A DNA stretch of 64,000 nucleotides. It comes from an uncultured Alistipes sp. (lineage in GTDB: Bacteria; Bacteroidota; Bacteroidia; Bacteroidales; Rikenellaceae). Of this stretch, positions 8,839 through 18,066 are shown piece after piece. The stretch is taken from the NCBI GenBank assembly GCA_944320685.1, contig CALUIK010000001.1, positions 841,593 to 905,592 on the forward strand, read 5' to 3'. How positions within the stretch are numbered: the first letter of the stretch is position 1; every line of letters starts with the position of its first letter. The position numbers and the translations under genes are program-made. The notes beneath the pieces were generated by a model, which ran no database searches, was not told where the DNA came from, and was given only the letters and a program-made list of their open reading frames with translations.

Positions 8839-8905
8839 GTGGCTACTGTATGTTGATCTTTCAATGGCGGTTGCGGCGGGCCTTAACGGTGCCGGTGCGC
8901 GGTGT

Positions 8906-9631
8906 TCATAATTCGTCCGCTTGGAGCGCGGCAGCTGCGGAGGTCATGACGACGGCGGCCACGGCGGCCGTTTCGGTACGCAGGCGCTGGCGGCCGAGGG
9001 TGACGGCGCGGAAGCGGTTTTCGAGCGCAAAATTAATCTCTTCGGGGGAAAAATCGCCCTCGGGCCCTATTAAAATCACGTTTTCGCCCCCTTTTTCGAC
9101 GGCGCGGGGGAGATATGCCTTGGGTGTGCCGCTCTCGGCGCAGTGGGCGATAAGGCGCACGGGGGCCTCCGTCGCCGAGACGAACTCCGCGAAGGGGGTC
9201 ATGGGGTCGAGGCGCGGAAGGAAGGCCTTGAGCGACTGTTTCATGGCCGCGACGACGATGCGGCGGGCGCGCTCGTCGTTTACCGAGCGGCGTTCGCTGT
9301 GGTCGCACAGCAGGGGCACGATGCGCGTTACGCCCACTTCGGTGGCCTTCTCGAGGAACCATTCGAAACGGTCGATGTTCTTGGTGGGGGCCACGGCCAT
9401 GGTGAGTCCGTATGGCAGGCGTTCGTAGTCGGGAATGGTCTCCACGACCTCGACGGTGCAGCGTTTGGGCGCCGCCTCGACTATGCGGGCGCGGTAGAGG
9501 CTGCCGCGGCCGTCGGTGAGGTGCAGGGTGTCGCCTTCGCCCATGCGCAGTACGCGCACGCAGTGCTTCGACTCCTCTTCGCCGAGCGTGTAGAGCGGCG
9601 CGGCTATGTCGGGGGCGTAGAATAGTTGCAT
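8906..9631 (-). CDS. rsmE: 16S rRNA (uracil(1498)-N(3))-methyltransferase RsmE
   Basis: 241 aa SPOUT-family methyltransferase that methylates U1498 of 16S rRNA using SAM. Visible signatures are VLRMGEGDTLHLTDGRG in the N-terminal PUA-like domain, PTKNIDRFEWFLEKATEVGV, the SAM-site motif IGPEGDFSPEEI, and LGRQRLRTETA at the knot. The start at 9631 gives the standard N-terminus (MQLFYAPDI); the longer open frame upstream runs into the divergent peptidase gene and is not coding. A -7 box lies 29 nt upstream. Confidence 0.93.
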   Translation of the reverse strand: MQLFYAPDIAAPLYTLGEEESKHCVRVLRMGEGDTLHLTDGRGSLYRARIVEAAPKRCTVEVVETIPDYERLPYGLTMAVAPTKNIDRFEWFLEKATEVGVTRIVPLLCDHSERRSVNDERARRIVVAAMKQSLKAFLPRLDPMTPFAEFVSATEAPVRLIAHCAESGTPKAYLPRAVEKGGENVILIGPEGDFSPEEINFALENRFRAVTLGRQRLRTETAAVAAVVMTSAAAALQADEL

Positions 9632-9660
9632 TGATGTGTATGTTATATAGCTGTCGGGGG

Positions 9661-9668
9661 CAAAGATA
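9661..9668 (-). promoter_or_regulatory. -7 box for rsmE and possibly the Ehr operon
   Basis: CAAAGATA on the plus strand reads TATCTTTG on the minus strand, matching TAnnTTTG. It lies 29 nt before the rsmE start. Confidence 0.5.
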
Positions 9669-9786
9669 GTAATTATTCGCTGTCGGCGAAAGCCTTTCCC
9701 CGGGTGTGCATGCGCATGTGCGGGGTGCCGTGGCGGCGTTGGCGGAATAAAGGGCGGAGAGTGCGGGCGGATCGCCATAAATTTTG

Positions 9787-9794
9787 TATTTTTG
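9787..9794 (+). promoter_or_regulatory. -7 box for the M3 peptidase operon
   Basis: TATTTTTG matches the TAnnTTTG consensus, 50 nt before the ATG at 9845. No clear -33 TTTG is present at the usual distance. Confidence 0.45.
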
Positions 9795-9844
9795 TGCTCG
9801 TGCGTCGGGCCTCCGTGGCCGCCGCAGAAACATGAAGGATAGTT

Positions 9845-12154
9845 ATGAGAGGATTTTTTGGATTTTTGTCTTTGATTCTTGTTATGGCACTGTTTGGATG
9901 CAACCGTCACAAGGCGGAAGGGGAAAACCCGCTTTTGGCCGAGACGTGGGAGACGCCGTTCGGGGTGCCCCCCTTCGACGAGATCTCGACGGAGGATTTC
10001 CGCCCCGCGCTCGAACGGGGCATGTCGCTGCACGACGAGCAGATCGACGCCATCGTCTCGTCGAAGGAGACGCCGACGTTCGACAATGTGATTGCGGCCT
10101 ACGACGGAGCGGGCCGCATCCTTTCGCGCGCGTGGACCGTTTTCAGCATGTTGAACGCCGCCGACACCGACGAGGCGATGCAGGCCGTGGCGGCCGAGAT
10201 GTCGCCGCGCATCACGGCGCACTACGACGCGGTGATGATGAACGACGCCCTCTTCGAGAAGGTGCGTGCGGTCTACGACAGCCGCATGTCGGCGGGGCTC
10301 ACGGCCGAGCAGCTGCGCCTGACGGAGAAGACATACGACGCCTTCGTGCGTGCGGGGGCTCTCCTCTCGGAGGAGCAGAAGGGGCGCCTGAAGCAGATAA
10401 ACGGCCGTCTGGCCGAGCTGTCGGTCGCCTTTGCCGAGAACCTGTTGGCCGAGAACAACGCCTATGCTCTGGAGGTCGCCGCCGACAGCCTCGTGGGGCT
10501 TCCGCCCACGGTACGCGACGCCGCCCTCGCGGCGGGCGAGGCGCACGGCCGCAAGGGCCGCTACATCTTCACGCTCGACAAGCCGAGCATGATACCCTTC
10601 CTCACCTATGCCAAGAACCGCGACCTGCGGCGCGAGATATACGAGGCTTATCTCTCACGCTGCAATCACGACGACGGGCACGACAACAAGGCGGTCGTCG
10701 CGGAGATGGTGCGCCTGCGCAGCGAGAAGGCCCGCCTGCTGGGCTACGACAGCTATGCGGCATATGTCACGGCGGACGAGATGGCGGGCACGCCCGAGGC
10801 GGTATACGCGGTTCTGGAGGAGATATGGACGCCGGCGCTGGAACGCGCCCGCGCCGAGGCCGCGCGTATGGAGCCGCTGCTGCGGCGCGACGAGGGCGGC
10901 AATGCGACGCTGGAGCCGTGGGACTGGTGGTACTATGCCGAGAAGGTGCGCGAGGCCGACTACGACCTCGCGGAGAGCAAGGTGCGCGACTACCTCTCGC
11001 TCGACAATGTCAAGGGCGGCGTGTTCTTCCTTGCCAACCGCCTCTACGGCATCACGTTCCGGCCGACGTCGGTGCCCCTTTACAATCCCGACTGTGAGGC
11101 GTACGAGGTGATCGACGCCGATGACACGACGCTGGGCGTGCTCTACTTCGATTTCCACCCGCGTGCGGGCAAGCAGGGCGGGGCGTGGTGCGGTACCTTC
11201 ACCGATCCGGTATACGATGCAGACGGTACGCGCCACGGCCCCGCCGTGAGCGTGGTGTGCAACTTCACCCCGCCGTCGGGGCGCACCCCCGCGCTGCTGT
11301 CGCTTGACGAGGCGCAGACCCTCTTCCATGAATTCGGCCATGCGCTCCACTGCCTCTTCTCGGAGGTGCGCTACCGCGGCCTTGCGGAGGTCGAGGGCGA
11401 CTTCGTGGAGTTGCCCTCGCAGATCATGGAGAACTGGGCGTTGTCGCCCGAACTGCTGCGGCGCTATGCCGTCAATTACCGTACTGACGAGGTGATGCCC
11501 GAGGATATGATCGGCAGCATCGAGCGCAGCAAACTGTTCAATACGGGCTTCACCACCACGGAACTGGTGGCGGCGGCCCTGTCGGACCTCGACATACACT
11601 CGCTGCCGGACGGCGAGGTGGGCGACGTCAACGCCTTCGAGCATGAGAGACTCACGGTGGAGCGCGGGCTCATCCCGCAGATCGCGCCGCGCTACCGCTA
11701 TCCCTACTTCAGCCACATATTCGACGGCGGCTACGCCTCGGGGTACTACTTCTACATCTGGGCCGAGGTGCTGGACAAGGATGCCTTCGGGGCCTTCGTC
11801 GAGAGCGGCGATCTCTTCAGCAGCGATGTGGCGGAGCGTTTCCGCCGCGAGATACTCGCGCGCGGCGGCTCCCGCAGCGGCATGGATATGTACCGTGCCT
11901 TCCGTGGCGCCGACCCCGATGACAAGGCTCTGCTGCGGGCCCGCGGCTTCATCGAGGCGGAACCCGAGGCGGCCGATACGCTGCGCCGCGACGTGGGCGT
12001 GGTCGACACCCGCGCGCAGGCGCGGGCCCGCGCCGAGCGGTCGCGGCGCGAAAGGGCCGAGGCGCGTGCGGCCGACTCTTTGGCCCGTGTGCGCGAGGCC
12101 GACTCCTTGGCCGCACTCGGTATCGTGGCCGACACGACCGGCGACAACAAGTAG
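9845..12154 (+). CDS. M3 family metallopeptidase (peptidyl-dipeptidase Dcp-like) lipoprotein
   Basis: 769 aa. A signal peptide ends in a lipobox with Cys19 (MALFGC), so the enzyme is predicted to be lipid-anchored. The zinc motif HEFGHALH with the downstream glutamate in EVEGDFVELPSQIMENW is complete, as is the late FDGGYASGYYFYIWAEVL substrate-loop region. It should trim dipeptides or short peptides from oligopeptides. Compared with ordinary Dcp it carries an extra C-terminal tail of about 60 residues rich in Ala, Arg, Asp and Ser (repeats of the ADSLA type). The next gene, 3 nt downstream, is a second M3 peptidase. Confidence 0.88.
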   Translation: MRGFFGFLSLILVMALFGCNRHKAEGENPLLAETWETPFGVPPFDEISTEDFRPALERGMSLHDEQIDAIVSSKETPTFDNVIAAYDGAGRILSRAWTVFSMLNAADTDEAMQAVAAEMSPRITAHYDAVMMNDALFEKVRAVYDSRMSAGLTAEQLRLTEKTYDAFVRAGALLSEEQKGRLKQINGRLAELSVAFAENLLAENNAYALEVAADSLVGLPPTVRDAALAAGEAHGRKGRYIFTLDKPSMIPFLTYAKNRDLRREIYEAYLSRCNHDDGHDNKAVVAEMVRLRSEKARLLGYDSYAAYVTADEMAGTPEAVYAVLEEIWTPALERARAEAARMEPLLRRDEGGNATLEPWDWWYYAEKVREADYDLAESKVRDYLSLDNVKGGVFFLANRLYGITFRPTSVPLYNPDCEAYEVIDADDTTLGVLYFDFHPRAGKQGGAWCGTFTDPVYDADGTRHGPAVSVVCNFTPPSGRTPALLSLDEAQTLFHEFGHALHCLFSEVRYRGLAEVEGDFVELPSQIMENWALSPELLRRYAVNYRTDEVMPEDMIGSIERSKLFNTGFTTTELVAAALSDLDIHSLPDGEVGDVNAFEHERLTVERGLIPQIAPRYRYPYFSHIFDGGYASGYYFYIWAEVLDKDAFGAFVESGDLFSSDVAERFRREILARGGSRSGMDMYRAFRGADPDDKALLRARGFIEAEPEAADTLRRDVGVVDTRAQARARAERSRRERAEARAADSLARVREADSLAALGIVADTTGDNK

Positions 12155-12157
12155 AAT

Positions 12158-14257
12158 ATGGAGACCATGAACGGAAATAGAACGGCGGCACACCGCCCCA
12201 ATCCCCTGCTGGAGGCGTGGACGACGCCCCATGCGACGCCCCCGTTCGGGCGTATCGCCGTGGAGGACTACCTTCCGGCCTTCGAGGAGGCCATCGCGGC
12301 CTCGCGCGCCGAGGTCGCGGCCATAGCCTCGGATCCCGCCCCCGCCACCTTCGCCAATACGGTGGCGGCGCTGGAGCGTCAGGGCGGGCTTCTGAACCGC
12401 ATCTCGGGGCTCTTCTTCAACCTGCGCGAGGCCGACACCTCGCCCGCGATGGAGGAGGTGGCCGAACGCATACAACCCGCATTGACGGCTTTGAGCAACG
12501 ACATAGGGCTCGACCCTGCGCTTTTCGCCCGCGTGAAGGCTGTCTACGACGGGCCGCGCGAGGGGCTCTCGGCGGTGGACATACGCCTCTTGGAGCAGAC
12601 ATACAGGGGCTTCGTGCGTTCGGGCGCGGCACTCTCGGACGGAGACAAGGCGCTCTACCGGCAATATACCGAGGAGCTCTCGGCCGCGACGCTGCGTTTC
12701 GGCCGCAATTCGCTTGAGGCGACCAACGCCTTTGCGGTGAACATAACCGACGGGGAGCAGGTCGCCGAGCTTCCGGAGTTCGTGCGCGAGATGCTGGCGG
12801 CGGATGCCGCGGCACGGGGCGAGACGGGGTGGACGGTGACGCTCAAGACGCCGAGCTACCTCCCCTTCATGACCTACTCGTCGCAGCGCGCCATCAAGGA
12901 GCGGCTCTACCGCGCGTACAACTCGCGGGCGCTGGGCGGCGATTTCGACAACAGCGGTCTGATAAGCCGTATCGTGACGCTGCGCATGCGTATCGCGCGG
13001 CTGCTGGGGTATGAAACCTATGCCGACTATGTGCTTGAGGAGCGCATGGCCGGAGATACGGCCACCGTGCTGTCGTTTCTGGAGGAGTTGCGCGCGGCGA
13101 CGATGGACTATGCCCGCCGCGACTACGCCGCGATCGAGGCGTATGCCCGCGCGCAGGGTCTCGAGGGCGGCCTCATGCCGTGGGACTGGGCCTACTATAC
13201 CGAGCGCTACAAGTCGGAACACTATGCCGTCGACGACGAGCAGGTGAAGCCCTACCTGCGTTTGGAGAATGTGGTGCGGGGCGTCTTCATGCTGGCCGAA
13301 CGCCTCTACGGACTGCGTTTCAGGCGTGCCGAGGGGGTCGAGGTATACCATCCCGACGTCGAGGCGTATGAAGTGACCGACGCCGAGGGGCGGTTTATGG
13401 CGGTGCTCTACCTCGACTTCTTTCCACGTGAGTCGAAGCGGTCGGGGGCATGGATGACCGAGTTCCGCGGCACGAGCCGTACGGCCGGCGGCGCGGAGAC
13501 GCGGCCGTTGGTGTCGCTGGTGATGAACTTCACGCGGCCGACGGCGTCGGCGCCGTCGCTGTTGACCTTCGACGAGCTGACGACGCTGCTGCACGAGTTC
13601 GGCCACGCCCTGCACGGCATCATGGCGCGCGGCGACTACGAGTCGCTCAACGGAACAAACGTGTGCCGCGACTTCGTCGAGCTGCCGTCGCAGATGACGG
13701 AGTATTGGGCAACGGAAAAGGAGTACCTCGACATGTGGGCCGTGCACTACGCCACGGGCGAGCCCATGCCTGCGGAGCTGGTCGGGCGTATCGTCGCGGC
13801 GAAGAACTACCTTGCGGCCTATGCCAACATCCGTCAGGTGTCGTTCGGGCTGATCGACATGGCGTGGCATACGCTGCGCGAGCCGTGGAGCGGCGACGTG
13901 GAGGCCTTCGAACGCGAGGCTTCGCGCGGGGTGCAGGTCGCGCGCGACGTGGAGGGTACGGCCATGAGCTCCTCCTTCACCCACATCTTCGCCGGCGGCT
14001 ATGCCGCGGGTTACTACGGGTACAAGTGGTCGGAGGTGCTCGCGGCCGACGCCTTCTCGCTTTTCCGCGAGCGGGGTATCTTCGACCGCGGCGCGGCCGC
14101 GGCGTTCCGGCATCTGCTTGAGCAGGGCGACCAGCGCCCCGCGATGGACCTTTACGTCGAGTTCCGCGGCCACCGTCCCGCTACGGGGGCCCTTATCCGC
14201 GAGATGGGACTCGGGAACGGCGATGCGCGGCCCGACGGCACCACGGAGAACGGATGA
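12158..14257 (+). CDS. M3 family metallopeptidase (Dcp/oligopeptidase A-like)
   Basis: 699 aa without an evident signal peptide (METMNGNRTAAHRPNPLLEAW), so probably cytoplasmic. The zinc-binding HEFGHALHG motif, downstream NVCRDFVELPSQMTEYW and FAGGYAAGYYGYKWSEVL are intact. It is a paralogue of the gene before it (both open with NPLLExW and share the same block order), separated by 3 nt, so the pair is a tandem duplication in which one copy is exported and one stays inside. The probable role is degradation of peptides in two compartments. A second in-frame ATG (MNGNR) is an alternative start. Confidence 0.86.
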   Translation: METMNGNRTAAHRPNPLLEAWTTPHATPPFGRIAVEDYLPAFEEAIAASRAEVAAIASDPAPATFANTVAALERQGGLLNRISGLFFNLREADTSPAMEEVAERIQPALTALSNDIGLDPALFARVKAVYDGPREGLSAVDIRLLEQTYRGFVRSGAALSDGDKALYRQYTEELSAATLRFGRNSLEATNAFAVNITDGEQVAELPEFVREMLAADAAARGETGWTVTLKTPSYLPFMTYSSQRAIKERLYRAYNSRALGGDFDNSGLISRIVTLRMRIARLLGYETYADYVLEERMAGDTATVLSFLEELRAATMDYARRDYAAIEAYARAQGLEGGLMPWDWAYYTERYKSEHYAVDDEQVKPYLRLENVVRGVFMLAERLYGLRFRRAEGVEVYHPDVEAYEVTDAEGRFMAVLYLDFFPRESKRSGAWMTEFRGTSRTAGGAETRPLVSLVMNFTRPTASAPSLLTFDELTTLLHEFGHALHGIMARGDYESLNGTNVCRDFVELPSQMTEYWATEKEYLDMWAVHYATGEPMPAELVGRIVAAKNYLAAYANIRQVSFGLIDMAWHTLREPWSGDVEAFEREASRGVQVARDVEGTAMSSSFTHIFAGGYAAGYYGYKWSEVLAADAFSLFRERGIFDRGAAAAFRHLLEQGDQRPAMDLYVEFRGHRPATGALIREMGLGNGDARPDGTTENG

Positions 14258-14281
14258 CGAAAACCATAAATTGAGAAGAAT

Positions 14282-15250
14282 ATGAAAATGAGAATCTTTT
14301 TTGCGGCGGCGGCCCTGCTCTGCACGGCTGCCGCATACGGACAGAAGACGAGCGGCAACCCCATCTTCGAGGGGCGTTACGCCGACCCCGAAGGCGTTGT
14401 CTTCGGCGACACCTATTGGATTTATCCCACCTACTCGGCGCCGTTCGACGACCAGCTCTTCTTCGACGCCTTCTCGTCGAAGGACCTCGTCAAGTGGACC
14501 AAGCACGAGCGCATCATCGACTCGACGCGCATCAAGTGGCTGCGCCGCGCCCTGTGGGCCCCCGCTGCCATCGAGAAGGACGGTAAATACTACCTCTTTT
14601 TCGGCGCGAACGACGTTCACGAGGGTGAGGTCGGCGGCATCGGCGTGGCCGTGGCGGACAACCCCGCAGGGCCTTTCGAGGACTATCTCGGCAAGCCCCT
14701 CATCGGCGAGATCATCAACGGCGCGCAGCCCATCGACCAGTTTGTCTTCAAGGACAAGGACGGCACGCTCTACATGTACTACGGCGGCTGGCGCCACTGC
14801 AACGTCGCCAAACTGCGCGATGACCTGCGGGGCTTCGTCCCCTTCGACGACGGCGAGACCTTCAAGGAGGTGACGCCCGAGGGTTATGTGGAGGGCCCCT
14901 TCATGTTCATCCGCGACGGCAAGTACTACTTCATGTGGTCGGAGGGCGGCTGGACGGGTCCCGACTACCGCGTCGCCTATGCCGTGGCGGACAATCCGCT
15001 CGGCCCCTTCGTGCGCAAGGGCGTGATCCTGCGCACCGACGAGAATGTGGCCACGGGCGCCGGCCACCACTCTGTGCTGCACAACCCCCGCAGCGGCAAG
15101 TACTACATCGTCTACCATCGGCACCCGCTCGGCTCGACCGACGGCAACGACCGCGTGACGTGTATCGACCTGCTGGAGTTTGACGAGAACGGCGACATAC
15201 TGCCCGTGAAGATGACCTTCGAGGGCGTTGGCCGCGACAGGTTGAAGTAG
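14282..15250 (+). CDS. Glycoside hydrolase family 43 protein
   Basis: 322 aa with a signal peptide (MKMRIFFAAAALLCTAAAYG) and a five-bladed propeller of the GH43 type. The three catalytic acids can be placed: Asp in GRYADPEGV (base), Asp in PIDQFVF (pKa modulator) and Glu in YVEGPFMF (acid). The family includes arabinofuranosidases, xylosidases and galactosidases; the subfamily cannot be fixed here. It is 24 nt downstream of the peptidase pair and ends at a strong terminator. It may work with the GH127 and CE15-like enzymes 4-9 kb downstream on plant side-chains (inference). Confidence 0.82.
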   Translation: MKMRIFFAAAALLCTAAAYGQKTSGNPIFEGRYADPEGVVFGDTYWIYPTYSAPFDDQLFFDAFSSKDLVKWTKHERIIDSTRIKWLRRALWAPAAIEKDGKYYLFFGANDVHEGEVGGIGVAVADNPAGPFEDYLGKPLIGEIINGAQPIDQFVFKDKDGTLYMYYGGWRHCNVAKLRDDLRGFVPFDDGETFKEVTPEGYVEGPFMFIRDGKYYFMWSEGGWTGPDYRVAYAVADNPLGPFVRKGVILRTDENVATGAGHHSVLHNPRSGKYYIVYHRHPLGSTDGNDRVTCIDLLEFDENGDILPVKMTFEGVGRDRLK

Positions 15251-15268
15251 CGGTCCGGCCTCGGTAAG

Positions 15269-15296
15269 GGCCCCGCCTCCATCCGGAGGCGGGGCC
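15269..15296 (+). terminator. Intrinsic terminator after GH43 gene
   Basis: A perfect 12-bp GC-rich stem (GGCCCCGCCTCC / GGAGGCGGGGCC) with a 4-nt loop, followed by TTTCTC, 18 nt after the GH43 stop. Confidence 0.75.
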
Positions 15297-15340
15297 TTTC
15301 TCGTATGGCGGGCAGTCATTCGGCCGCCGATATGGATTCA

Positions 15341-15372
15341 GAGCCGCGTATGGGTGCTCCCATACGCGGCTC
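15341..15372 (-). terminator. Hairpin terminator after the phosphate transporter gene
   Basis: A perfect 14-bp stem (GAGCCGCGTATGGG and its complement) with a 4-nt loop, 25 nt beyond the transporter stop codon. The T-run on the minus strand is weak. Confidence 0.65.
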
Positions 15373-15397
15373 TGGCAGCCGTGCCCCTGCGGGCGGC

Positions 15398-17638
15398 TCA
15401 GGCGTTGCGGTTATAGCGGAGGGCATTCTTGGCCATGCCCGCGTGCTCGAGGAAGTAGCGCTGGGCCTTGAGCAGGTTGCGTGCCTGCAGGACCATTGTC
15501 TTGGTTTCGCTCAGCACCGTCAGGTAGAGCATGCTCGCCTTGGTGTTGCTCTCGCCCTCGTTTATGCGCATGAGCTCCGACTTGATCGTGGCGGAGATAC
15601 GCTCAAACAGGTCGTCGCGCATGATGAGCACCGTGTCGATCTCGGTGAAGTCGTTGGTGGTGAGCATGCGGTTTATGTTGCCGTAGATTTCGGCCACCTC
15701 GTCGTTTATGCGCATCAGGTCGGAGGTCTGCTCGCGCGAGAGGCCTTCGTGGTTGTTGTCTATATGCTCGTATGCGGGGCGGGTGATGTGCACCAGCGCC
15801 TTGGCTATCTCGCTCAGGTAGTCTACCACCTGCACGTAGTAGAGCGACAGTTCGAGGCCCGAGCCCTTGAGGCGGCGCAGCGTCGGCATGAGCGAGTATT
15901 TGAGCTTGCGGCTCTGTTCGTATATGTCGTCCGATTCGCGTATGAGCATCTTGAGGGCCTTGCGGTTCTCCTTGAATACGGCCACAAGGGTGCGGTCGTA
16001 GATCTGCGTGGCGAGTTTCATCATGCGGCACACCTCCTCGACGATGGTGTCGACGGCGTTCTTCTCCTCGGCCCTCTCCTGCTGTTGTACGGGCTGCTTC
16101 TTGTCCTTGAACGAGATGTTGCTCTTGACGAGCATGTAGAGGCATACGGCCGTGACGGCGATGAATGCGGCGTTGCCGCCCCATATCAGGAGCAGCCCCG
16201 TGCCGAGGGCTATGATGAAACCGCCGATGGCCGTCGAGAACCAGCCGACGATGACGGTCATGACGCCCGTGATGCGGTATACGGCGCTCTCGCGGCCCCA
16301 CGCCTTGTCGGCGAGCGACGAGCCCATCGCCACCATGAAACATACGTATGTGGTCGAAAGGGGAAGTTTGAGCGACGTGGCGAGCGATATGAGCAGAGCC
16401 GAGGTGGTGAGGTTCACCGTGGCGCGGATCATGTCGTAGGGTGCGCCGCTGTGCTCTATGTCGGTGTATTCGAAGCGGCGGGTGACGAAGCGCTTGACGA
16501 AGTCGGGCGTGACGCGCCCCACGGCGTTCGAGACGTTGATGGCGGCGCGGACGATGCTGCGCGAGAAGAGGTTGGAGCCGTAGCGCGATTCGTCGTCGTT
16601 GTTCTGCGACGACAGCGATATCTCGGTCTCGGTGACGTGCATGGCCTTGCGTGAGGTCCAGAGCGTGATGATCATTACGATGCCCGCCATGAGCATGAGG
16701 TGCATGTTGGCGGGGATGTTCTCGTTGAGGGCCGACATCATTATCTCGGTCGAGCCTTCGGCGCGCGCAACCGAGTAGGCGTCGAAGCCCGCGACGGGGA
16801 CGCCGATGAAGTTGACGAGGTCGTTGCCGGCGAATGCCAGCGCGAGGGCGAAGGTGCCCGAGAGTATTGTCAGGCGCAGTATGTTTATGCGGAAGAGCTG
16901 CAGGAATGCCAGCAGCACCGAGCATACGATCCAGCAGATGAATATTGCCGTCAGCAGGTTGCGGTCGATCCACTCGACGAAGGCGGTGCCGTCGATGACG
17001 AACTTGAGGGCCTTGAACAGGGCGAAATATACGATTGCCGTAAGCGACGCCCCGCACCAGAGGGCTCCGAAACGGCGGAAGACGGCAATGTAGCGGAACG
17101 AGAAGATGAGACGCGAGATCCACATCATTATGGTGCCGCAGGTGAAGGCTATGACCACCGAGAGAAGTATCGCCGAGATTATGCCCATGGCGCGGGTGGT
17201 GTTGATGAAGTCGCCTATGTCGGCGAGGAGCAGCTGCGGATGTGTGGCGATTTTGTATACCGAGACTGCGACGGCCGACCCCAGCAGGCAGAATATGAGT
17301 GAGACGGTCGTCGAGGTCGGCAGGCCCATCGAATTGTAGATGTCGAGCAGGATGACGTTGGCGAACATGACGGCTATGTATAGCGTCATGACCTCGTGGA
17401 ATGTGAACATTGCGGGGTTGAACATCCCGTTTCGGGCCACCTCCATCATGCCGCTCGATGAGATGACGCCCAAGAGTATGCCTGCCGATGCCACGGCGAG
17501 TATCACCTTCATGCCGGCGACCTTCGACCCGATGGCCGAATTGAGGAAATTCACGGCATCGTTGGTCACACCCACATAGAGACCCGACACCGCCAGAATC
17601 GCCAGAATGACGATAGCCACAGTGTATATTTCGCTCAT
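15398..17638 (-). CDS. PiT-family inorganic phosphate transporter fused to a PhoU-like domain
   Basis: 746 aa. The N-terminal part has the PiT duplication: GVTNDAVNFLNSAIGS (family GxNDxAN-type motif) and MGLPTSTTVSLIFCLLGSAV in the first half, and AGNDLVNFIGVPVAGFDAY with LKLPLSTTYVCFMVAMGSSL in the second, with about ten membrane segments. The last 230 or so residues after a membrane helix near 485-510 are soluble and helical, with PhoU-like heptads (SRKLKYSLMPTLRRLKGSG and following). This fused form is usual in Bacteroidetes and imports phosphate with a cation. The PhoU part may gate or regulate uptake (inference). Confidence 0.87.
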   Translation of the reverse strand: MSEIYTVAIVILAILAVSGLYVGVTNDAVNFLNSAIGSKVAGMKVILAVASAGILLGVISSSGMMEVARNGMFNPAMFTFHEVMTLYIAVMFANVILLDIYNSMGLPTSTTVSLIFCLLGSAVAVSVYKIATHPQLLLADIGDFINTTRAMGIISAILLSVVIAFTCGTIMMWISRLIFSFRYIAVFRRFGALWCGASLTAIVYFALFKALKFVIDGTAFVEWIDRNLLTAIFICWIVCSVLLAFLQLFRINILRLTILSGTFALALAFAGNDLVNFIGVPVAGFDAYSVARAEGSTEIMMSALNENIPANMHLMLMAGIVMIITLWTSRKAMHVTETEISLSSQNNDDESRYGSNLFSRSIVRAAINVSNAVGRVTPDFVKRFVTRRFEYTDIEHSGAPYDMIRATVNLTTSALLISLATSLKLPLSTTYVCFMVAMGSSLADKAWGRESAVYRITGVMTVIVGWFSTAIGGFIIALGTGLLLIWGGNAAFIAVTAVCLYMLVKSNISFKDKKQPVQQQERAEEKNAVDTIVEEVCRMMKLATQIYDRTLVAVFKENRKALKMLIRESDDIYEQSRKLKYSLMPTLRRLKGSGLELSLYYVQVVDYLSEIAKALVHITRPAYEHIDNNHEGLSREQTSDLMRINDEVAEIYGNINRMLTTNDFTEIDTVLIMRDDLFERISATIKSELMRINEGESNTKASMLYLTVLSETKTMVLQARNLLKAQRYFLEHAGMAKNALRYNRNA

Positions 17639-18066
17639 AAGGAACTTTTTATTTCCTGCGGGGCCGTTGGAACGGTCCCGAAAAACACTTCAAAGGTACT
17701 CAGCATGATCCACACGGCATTGGCGGAAGCGCAACATTAACGAAAAAGTAACAATCTGTTAACGCAAATTTAATACTGCGCAGCCGCGGCCGCCCCGTTT
17801 GCCGCATTTCCGTACTCTCCTGCCGCACGGCCGGTAGCGCGGCGCTTCGATGCAAGGCGCCGCGTTCCGCAAAATGATCGCTATGCCGGATAATTAGGAT
17901 GTGCCTCGGCAGAACCGAATCCAGAAAACTGCGTTTTCGATTTGTCTCTGTGCCCGACTTTTCGTATATTTGTCGTACTAACCGCCGATGGCCCTCTCGC
18001 GGCATGCGGGACATGCGTTCCGCACGGCTGCCGCGGTACGGGCCGAGGCACTAACCATCATGTCCC
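17639..18066. other. Divergent intergenic region between PiT and WbsX-like genes
   Basis: 428 nt without a convincing gene. The only structured element seen is the promoter at 17941-17972 for the WbsX-like gene; the AT-rich stretch near 17740-17775 may hold the transporter promoter. Confidence 0.5.
17941..17972 (+). promoter_or_regulatory. Bacteroidetes promoter upstream of the WbsX-like gene
   Basis: TTTG (17941-17944), 20 nt, then TATATTTG (17965-17972): an exact fit to TTTG-N19-21-TAnnTTTG. It would give a leader of about 85 nt. Confidence 0.65.

Noticed and set aside
4007..8856. Long plus-strand frames across the Ehr operon
   Set aside because: They mirror third-position GC of the minus-strand membrane genes and contain no membrane or domain pattern.
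9632..10546. Upstream extension of the rsmE frame
   Set aside because: It would run through the divergent M3 peptidase gene; the standard RsmE N-terminus begins at 9631.
10655..15319. Very long minus-strand open frame opposite the M3 peptidases and GH43 gene
   Set aside because: It is a shadow of high-GC codon use on the plus strand; its translation is Arg/His/Gly-rich and has no family signature.
17700..18014. Small minus-strand gene before the WbsX-like gene
   Set aside because: Its composition is not protein-like and it covers the WbsX promoter.
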